A DNA stretch of 64,000 nucleotides from positions 186,001-250,000 of the forward strand of contig NZ_SJSY01000076.1 of NCBI RefSeq assembly GCF_004352915.1, in the 5' to 3' direction. Shown in pieces: positions 59,051-64,000 of this stretch. Numbering within the stretch: the first letter of the stretch is position 1; every line of letters begins with the position of its first letter. The position numbers and the translations under genes were made by a program. Source of the DNA: Flavobacterium zhairuonense. GTDB lineage: Bacteria; Bacteroidota; Bacteroidia; Flavobacteriales; Flavobacteriaceae. A model generated the notes under the pieces. It did no database searches. It was not told the origin of the DNA and saw nothing but the letters and a program-made list of their open reading frames with translations.

Positions 59051-62000
59051 ATGAGTTTATCAACCACAAGTATAAGAAGACCCGTTTTAACGATTGTACT
59101 GAATCTTTTGATTATTTTATTCGGTTTCATTGGTTATACATTTTTGGGTGTTCGTGAATTCCCTTCAATTGACCCGGCGCAGGTTTCGATCAGAACAAAC
59201 TATACCGGAGCCAATTCAGATATTATCGAATCGCAAATTACAGAACCGCTTGAAAAAGCAGTAAATGCTATCGATGGAATCAGAAATATTACTTCATCTA
59301 GTAATCAAGGAAGCAGTAATATTACAATTGAGTTTAATTTAGATAAAGATTTAGAAGAAGCAGCAAATGATGTCCGTGACAAAGTTTCACAAGCCATCAG
59401 AAGTTTGCCTCAAGATATTGATGCACCGCCAGTTGTATCAAAAGCTGATGCTGATAGCGATGCCATCATTTCAATGACGGTTCAAAGTGACAGCCGAAAT
59501 TCGCTTGAATTGAGTGATTATGCTGAAAATGTTATTTCACAGCGTTTAGAAACGATTCCTGGCGTGAGTGGCGTTCAAATTTGGGGGCAAAAACGTTATG
59601 CAATGCGCTTATGGATTGATCCTGCTAAACTTGCTGCCTATGGCTGCACAGTCGCTGAAGTCCGTACGGCCTTAAATTCGCAAAACGTAGAGCTTCCATC
59701 AGGAAAACTAACTGGTAACAATACAGAACTTACTGTAAAAACTATTGGAAACCTTTCAAAACCTGAAGAATTCAACAATATCATCATCCGTACTGACGGA
59801 GATAAAATTGTTCGTTTCAGCGATATTGGTGGCGCAGAACTTGGTCCAGAAAATATCGAAACAAAACTGAGCCAGTCTGGTTTGCCAATGATCGGTTTGG
59901 CAATTGTGCCAATGCCAGGAGCGAATTATTTAGATATTTCAGCGGAATTTTATAAAAAATATGAAGCTTTAAAAAAGGATCTTCCAAAAGACATCAAACT
60001 GAATATTGCACTTGATAATACTATTTTCGTAAAAAAATCAGTAATGGAAGTTGCCGAAACTTTAGGAATTTCGATTGTTCTGGTAATCATTATTATCTAT
60101 TTATTCTTTAGAGACTGGGCAATTGCTTTCAGACCTTTAATTGATATTCCGGTTTCCTTGATTGCTACATTTTTCATCATGTGGCTTTTTGGATTTTCAA
60201 TCAACGTTTTGACTTTATTAGCGATCGTACTTGCGACCGGTTTAGTTGTGGATGATGGTATTGTGGTAACCGAAAATATTTTCAAAAAAGTTGAAGAAGG
60301 AATGTCACCAATTGAAGCTGCAATTAAAGGTTCAAATGAGATTTTTTATGCGGTAATTTCGATTTCTGTTACCCTTGCAGCGGTATTTTTACCAGTAATT
60401 TTCTTAGAAGGTTTCGTAGGACGACTCTTTAGAGAATTTGGTGTCGTGATTGGTGCTGCAGTATTGATTTCTGCATTTGTATCACTTACGCTTACGCCAA
60501 TGTTGAACGCCTATTTAATGAAAGGTGGCGAACAGAAAAAATCAAAATTCTATATTAAAACAGAGCCGTTTTTTGAAAAAATGAACAGCAGTTATGCTGA
60601 ATCGCTTTCAAAATTTATGGATAAAAAATGGATCAGCTTCCCTATTCTTATTGCGTGTTTCGGATTGATTTATTTGTTCTTCACCATTCTTCCAAAAGAA
60701 ACTGCTCCCCTTGACGACAGAAGTTCAGTAACTATGCGTATGACAACTCCTGAAGGTTCATCTTATGAATATACTGACCGTTTTATGCAGGAAATCTCAA
60801 GATTGGTTGATGATTCGATTCCAGAGAAAAAAGTGAGTTTGGTAATCACTGCGCCAGGTTTTGGAGCTTCGGCAACAAATACTGGTTTTATCAGACTTTC
60901 ACTAAAAGAACCAGACGAAAGAAAAACATCTCAAAAAGATATCGCTGATAAATTGACAAAATGGACAAAAAAATATCCTGAAGCTAAAACTGCCGTTATT
61001 CAACAGCCTACAATTGCTGTAAACAGACGTGGAGGTTTGCCAATTCAGTACATTATTCAAGCTCCAAATTTTGAAAAATTGAGAGAAAAAATTCCATTGT
61101 TTATGGAAGAAGTTGGAAAAAGCGACGTTTTCTCAACAACAGATGTGAACTTGAAATTCAACAAACCAGAAATCAACGTAAGCATCAATCGTGAAAAGGC
61201 TGAAAGTTTGGGGATTTCGATCTTAGATATTGCACAAACATTACAACTTTCTTTAAGCGGACAACGTTTTGGATATTTTATCAAAAATGGAAAACAATAT
61301 CAAGTTATTGGTCAATTTGATCAAAAAGACCGTTCTAAACCATTGGATTTGACTTCGATGTTTGTCAAAAATAATAAAGGAGAATTAATTCAAATGGATA
61401 ACGTTGTGAATGTCGAAGAACAAAGTAATCCTCCACAATTGTATCACAATAACAGATACATGTCGGCTACTGTTTCTGCAGGTTTAGCACCAGGAAAAAG
61501 TATGGGTGACGGAATTGAAGAAATGAACCGAATCAAAGCTAAAGTTCTAGACGAAACTTTCACAACCGATTTAGCGGGAGAATCAAGAGATTTCGTAGAA
61601 AGTAGCTCAAATACTTCATTTGCATTTGGTTTGGCTTTGCTTTTAATCTTCTTGATTTTGGCGGCACAATTTGAGAGTTTTATTGATCCATTCATTATTA
61701 TTTTAACAGTGCCAATGGCGGTTGCTGGAGCGTTGTTCTCACTTTGGTTATTCAATCAAACATGGAATATTTTTAGTCAGATTGGAACCGTAATGCTTAT
61801 CGGATTAGTAACGAAGAATGGTATTTTGATTGTCGAATTTGCCAATCAGCTTCGAGAACAAGGAAAACCAAAATTGGAAGCTATTTTAGAAGCCTCAGAA
61901 GCGCGCCTTCGTCCAATTTTAATGACGAGTTTAGCCATTGCATTAGGAGCTTTGCCAATTGCAATGTCACTTGGAGCAGCTTCAACAAGTAGAATTGGGA

Positions 62001-62149
62001 TGGGAGTTGTAATCGTTGGAGGAACAATTTTCTCTCTTGCTTTGACACTTTTTGTAATTCCGGCAATTTATTTAATGTGGTCAAAAGCTAGAAAACATTA
62101 TCCTGAGTTCGATCATATTGATGAATACGAAAAAGAAAGTATAAAATAG
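59051..62149 (+). CDS. RND family efflux permease (AcrB/HAE1-like)
   Basis: A 1032-residue inner-membrane proton/drug antiporter with 12 membrane helices and two large periplasmic loops. The start RRPVLTIVLNLLIILFG and VREFPSIDPAQVSIRTNYTG are typical; the proton-relay Asp pair lies in TGLVVDDGIVV in helix 4; and the second half has GLVTKNGILIVEFANQL and ARLRPILMTSLAIALGALP. Size and motifs fit the hydrophobic/amphiphilic efflux branch rather than metal pumps. It works with the adaptor upstream and the TolC-like channel downstream. Substrates are unknown. Confidence 0.97.
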   Translation: MSLSTTSIRRPVLTIVLNLLIILFGFIGYTFLGVREFPSIDPAQVSIRTNYTGANSDIIESQITEPLEKAVNAIDGIRNITSSSNQGSSNITIEFNLDKDLEEAANDVRDKVSQAIRSLPQDIDAPPVVSKADADSDAIISMTVQSDSRNSLELSDYAENVISQRLETIPGVSGVQIWGQKRYAMRLWIDPAKLAAYGCTVAEVRTALNSQNVELPSGKLTGNNTELTVKTIGNLSKPEEFNNIIIRTDGDKIVRFSDIGGAELGPENIETKLSQSGLPMIGLAIVPMPGANYLDISAEFYKKYEALKKDLPKDIKLNIALDNTIFVKKSVMEVAETLGISIVLVIIIIYLFFRDWAIAFRPLIDIPVSLIATFFIMWLFGFSINVLTLLAIVLATGLVVDDGIVVTENIFKKVEEGMSPIEAAIKGSNEIFYAVISISVTLAAVFLPVIFLEGFVGRLFREFGVVIGAAVLISAFVSLTLTPMLNAYLMKGGEQKKSKFYIKTEPFFEKMNSSYAESLSKFMDKKWISFPILIACFGLIYLFFTILPKETAPLDDRSSVTMRMTTPEGSSYEYTDRFMQEISRLVDDSIPEKKVSLVITAPGFGASATNTGFIRLSLKEPDERKTSQKDIADKLTKWTKKYPEAKTAVIQQPTIAVNRRGGLPIQYIIQAPNFEKLREKIPLFMEEVGKSDVFSTTDVNLKFNKPEINVSINREKAESLGISILDIAQTLQLSLSGQRFGYFIKNGKQYQVIGQFDQKDRSKPLDLTSMFVKNNKGELIQMDNVVNVEEQSNPPQLYHNNRYMSATVSAGLAPGKSMGDGIEEMNRIKAKVLDETFTTDLAGESRDFVESSSNTSFAFGLALLLIFLILAAQFESFIDPFIIILTVPMAVAGALFSLWLFNQTWNIFSQIGTVMLIGLVTKNGILIVEFANQLREQGKPKLEAILEASEARLRPILMTSLAIALGALPIAMSLGAASTSRIGMGVVIVGGTIFSLALTLFVIPAIYLMWSKARKHYPEFDHIDEYEKESIK

Positions 62150-62212
62150 TACCCAAAATCATGAATTTTGCTTCTTGCAGAATTCATGATTTTCTGGCAA
62201 AAGAATATAAAT

Positions 62213-63523
62213 ATGAATATTAAGAATATATACAGCACTTTACTAATCATCTTTTTGTGCCTTGCAAAAACAAGCGCTCAAGGAGTTTTGACTATTGAAG
62301 ATGCTACAAAAATCGCTTTAGAAAACAATTTTGAAATTAGAATTGCTAAGAACAATTCAAAAATAAGCGAAACCAATGTTACGATTGGAAATGCGGGATT
62401 ACTTCCAACCGTTGCAGCTACAGTAAACGACAATAACAGTGTTACAAATTCATCACAAACACGTCAGGACGGAACAACAACTTCATTAAATAATGCCAAA
62501 AACAATACGTTAAGTTATGGAGTTGGCCTGAACTGGACTGTTTTTGATGGAATGAAAATGTTTGCACGTCTTGATCAATTAAAAGAGCTTCAAAAACTAG
62601 GTGATTCTGAATTAAGAAGAACGGTTTTGATCAAAATTGTCCAAGTGAATTCAGCTTATTATGATCTTGTACAGCAACAACATCAATTGGCTGCTTTAGA
62701 CACAACAATCGTAATTTCAAAGCAGAGATTGACATTGGCACAAAACCGTTTCAGTATTGGAAAAGCTTCAAAATTAGAAGTTTTAAATGCTCAGGTTGAT
62801 TTAAATTCAGATCAGGTTGCTTTGTTAAGACAAAAAGAAACCTACGCTAATGCAAAAATTTTGCTGAACCAATATTTAGCACGCGATCCTAAAATCGATT
62901 TCACTGTTACCGATTTAGTTACTGTTGATAACGCAATGAATTTAGCTGAATTATCTGATTTAGCGCATAAACAAAATCCAGCTGTTGAAGCTCAAATTAT
63001 CAATAAACGAATTGCTGAACTTCAATTAAAGCAAATAAAAGCAGATCGCTATCCAGTTGTAAACCTTACGTCTGGTTATAATTTTTCAGAAAATCAGTCC
63101 AGTTTGGGTTTTACTAGTCAATCGTCTTCAAAAGGTTTTAATTACGGTTTTAACGCAAGATTGAACATATTTGATGGTTTGAATCAGCACCGAAATGAAA
63201 AAGTAGCACAAATGGAAATTGAAAATTCTCAAATTGCTATTGATCAGCAAAATATGATTTTGGATACACAGTTGAGCACCGCATTTCAAACTTACCAAAC
63301 AAATTTGGGATTAATTGATTTAGAAGAAGATAACGTTACAATTGCCAAACAAAACTTAGATATTACGTTAGATAAATTTAGAATCGGAACTATTACAACG
63401 CTTGATTTCAGAACAGCGCAGTTAAATTATGTTAATGCAAAAGTACGTTACAGCAATGCTCAATATCAAGCAAAATTATCTGAAATTGCCTTGAGAGAAT
63501 TAGCCGGAAATATTAATTTTTAA
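62213..63523 (+). CDS. TolC family outer membrane channel
   Basis: A 436-residue outer-membrane efflux protein. The signal peptide ends near KTSAQ (about residue 24). Two OEP repeats form the alpha-barrel: the first begins LTIEDATKIALENNFEIRIA and the second DLAHKQNPAVEAQIINKRIA, with QNRFSIGKASKLEVLNAQVDL and the matching LDKFRIGTITTLDFRTAQLNY at equivalent places. The frame opens 45 bp earlier at a TTG, but the ATG at 62213 gives the signal peptide. It closes the efflux operon 63 bp after the permease. Confidence 0.95.
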   Translation: MNIKNIYSTLLIIFLCLAKTSAQGVLTIEDATKIALENNFEIRIAKNNSKISETNVTIGNAGLLPTVAATVNDNNSVTNSSQTRQDGTTTSLNNAKNNTLSYGVGLNWTVFDGMKMFARLDQLKELQKLGDSELRRTVLIKIVQVNSAYYDLVQQQHQLAALDTTIVISKQRLTLAQNRFSIGKASKLEVLNAQVDLNSDQVALLRQKETYANAKILLNQYLARDPKIDFTVTDLVTVDNAMNLAELSDLAHKQNPAVEAQIINKRIAELQLKQIKADRYPVVNLTSGYNFSENQSSLGFTSQSSSKGFNYGFNARLNIFDGLNQHRNEKVAQMEIENSQIAIDQQNMILDTQLSTAFQTYQTNLGLIDLEEDNVTIAKQNLDITLDKFRIGTITTLDFRTAQLNYVNAKVRYSNAQYQAKLSEIALRELAGNINF

Positions 63524-63525
63524 TT

Positions 63526-63533
63526 TAAATTTG
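63526..63533 (+). promoter_or_regulatory. Putative -7 element of the bestrophin-like gene
   Basis: TAAATTTG lies 20 bp before the ATG at 63554, just after the TolC stop. No -33 TTG at a normal distance. Confidence 0.4.
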
Positions 63534-63553
63534 TTTTAACAAAACAAATATAG

Positions 63554-64000
63554 ATGATCGCATACAATACAAAAGAGTGGTTTACTTTTATCTTTCATTT
63601 TCATAAATCAGATACCATTAGGCAATTATTCCCTGTAATGATTGGGATTGGCATTTATGCTGCGATTGTAGGATATGTAGAAGTGATTTATTTCGGAATT
63701 GATGAAAACCATTATCTTAAAAATATTCCTGTAATGCACGGAATATTAGGTTTTGTGATTTCACTTTTATTGGTTTTCAGAACAAATACTGCATACGACC
63801 GCTGGTGGGAAGCCCGAAAACTTTGGGGCGGATTAGTCAACAACAGCCGTAACTTTGCGATAAAACTTTCGGCTATTTTAAAAGATGAAAATGACCGAAA
63901 GTTTTTCAGAAAGTTTATTCCTGGCTATGCTTCCATCTTATACAAACATTTGAACAACTCCGAAACTGCGAAACAGCTTTTTGAAGATGTTGATTTAGAA
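63554..64000 (+). CDS. Bestrophin-like membrane protein (partial, 3' end outside window)
   Basis: The first 149 residues of a bestrophin/UPF0187 family protein. Visible features: a starting helix region (KEWFTFIFHFHKSDTIRQLF), a membrane helix at about 26-45, then the signature HGILGFVISLLLVFRTNTAYDRWWEARKLW (key words LLLVFRTNTAYDRWWEAR) and NNSRNFAIKL. Bacterial members form pentameric ion channels with varying cation or anion preference. The gene runs off the right edge. It lies 30 bp after TolC with its own -7 element. Confidence 0.93.
   Translation, partial: MIAYNTKEWFTFIFHFHKSDTIRQLFPVMIGIGIYAAIVGYVEVIYFGIDENHYLKNIPVMHGILGFVISLLLVFRTNTAYDRWWEARKLWGGLVNNSRNFAIKLSAILKDENDRKFFRKFIPGYASILYKHLNNSETAKQLFEDVDLE

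Overview
The window is a chromosomal stretch of a Flavobacterium-like member of the Bacteroidota, close in gene content to F. johnsoniae. Evidence: low GC, TAnnTTTG-type -7 promoter elements, a SusC/SusD pair with an ECF sigma factor and FecR, the type IX secretion (T9SS) regulator PorX, a surface protein with a T9SS C-terminal sorting domain, an LpxC-FabZ fusion, and few Shine-Dalgarno sites. I see no rRNA, tRNA, CRISPR array, prophage or complete insertion sequence. About 56 intact genes plus two cut by the window edges are supported; no clear pseudogene was found.

Layout. 1-5.7 kb: 5' part of a LysR regulator (cut by the left edge), an M15 peptidase and DUF4846 pair, a VWA membrane protein, fabG and a small membrane protein. 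5.8-15.3 kb: a nutrient-uptake locus, transcribed leftward, in the order sigma factor, FecR anti-sigma, SusC with STN domain, SusD, HExxH zinc lipoprotein, DUF4302 lipoprotein. 15.5-18.2 kb: a leucine-rich-repeat T9SS substrate. 18.2-26.5 kb: a leftward housekeeping block: HD phosphohydrolase, lpxD, lpxC-fabZ, lpxA, efp, a second lpxD-like gene, an NTF2-fold protein, sucD and a small GIY-YIG-like protein. 26.7-34.6 kb: mostly rightward porX, tsaE, a GNAT acetyltransferase, alanine dehydrogenase, a DUF4258-like protein, mutS2 and a DCC-family protein, with ung on the other strand. 34.9-44.7 kb: ettA, a small membrane protein, holA, an HsdR-N-like nuclease-fold protein, a family 2 glycosyltransferase, an OmpA-like lipoprotein, a CarboxypepD_reg-like protein, tsaC and a UvrD/PcrA helicase. 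45.2-52.6 kb: TauE/SafE permease, several hypotheticals, patatin, M1 aminopeptidase, a Dph6-like ATPase, an HEAGH protein, DUF1697 and a small lipoprotein. 52.9-57.3 kb: recG, then a leftward trio (thioredoxin-fold protein, membrane sensor with a degenerate histidine-kinase dimerisation domain, PAS protein). 57.9 kb to the end: an RND efflux operon (adaptor, permease, TolC) and the start of a bestrophin-like protein.

How the genes work together. Sigma factor, FecR and the STN domain of SusC form a classic trans-envelope signalling relay controlling import of an unidentified substrate; the two lipoproteins probably process or bind it at the cell surface. The lpx block makes the first lipid A intermediates; its fused FabZ and the separate fabG serve fatty-acid elongation. 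PorX controls the T9SS that would export the LRR protein. TsaC and TsaE both act in t6A tRNA modification.

The most unusual content is intergenic. Many gaps hold short periodic word arrays (7-, 8- or 16-bp periods, often as inverted pairs), perfect long palindromes, and two clusters of REP-like hairpins, one flanked by a duplicated fragment of the adjacent gene's 3' end. The best protein-level leads are the sensor with Leu in place of the phospho-acceptor His next to a PAS protein, and the divergent second LpxD. No wholly new system can be demonstrated from this sequence alone.
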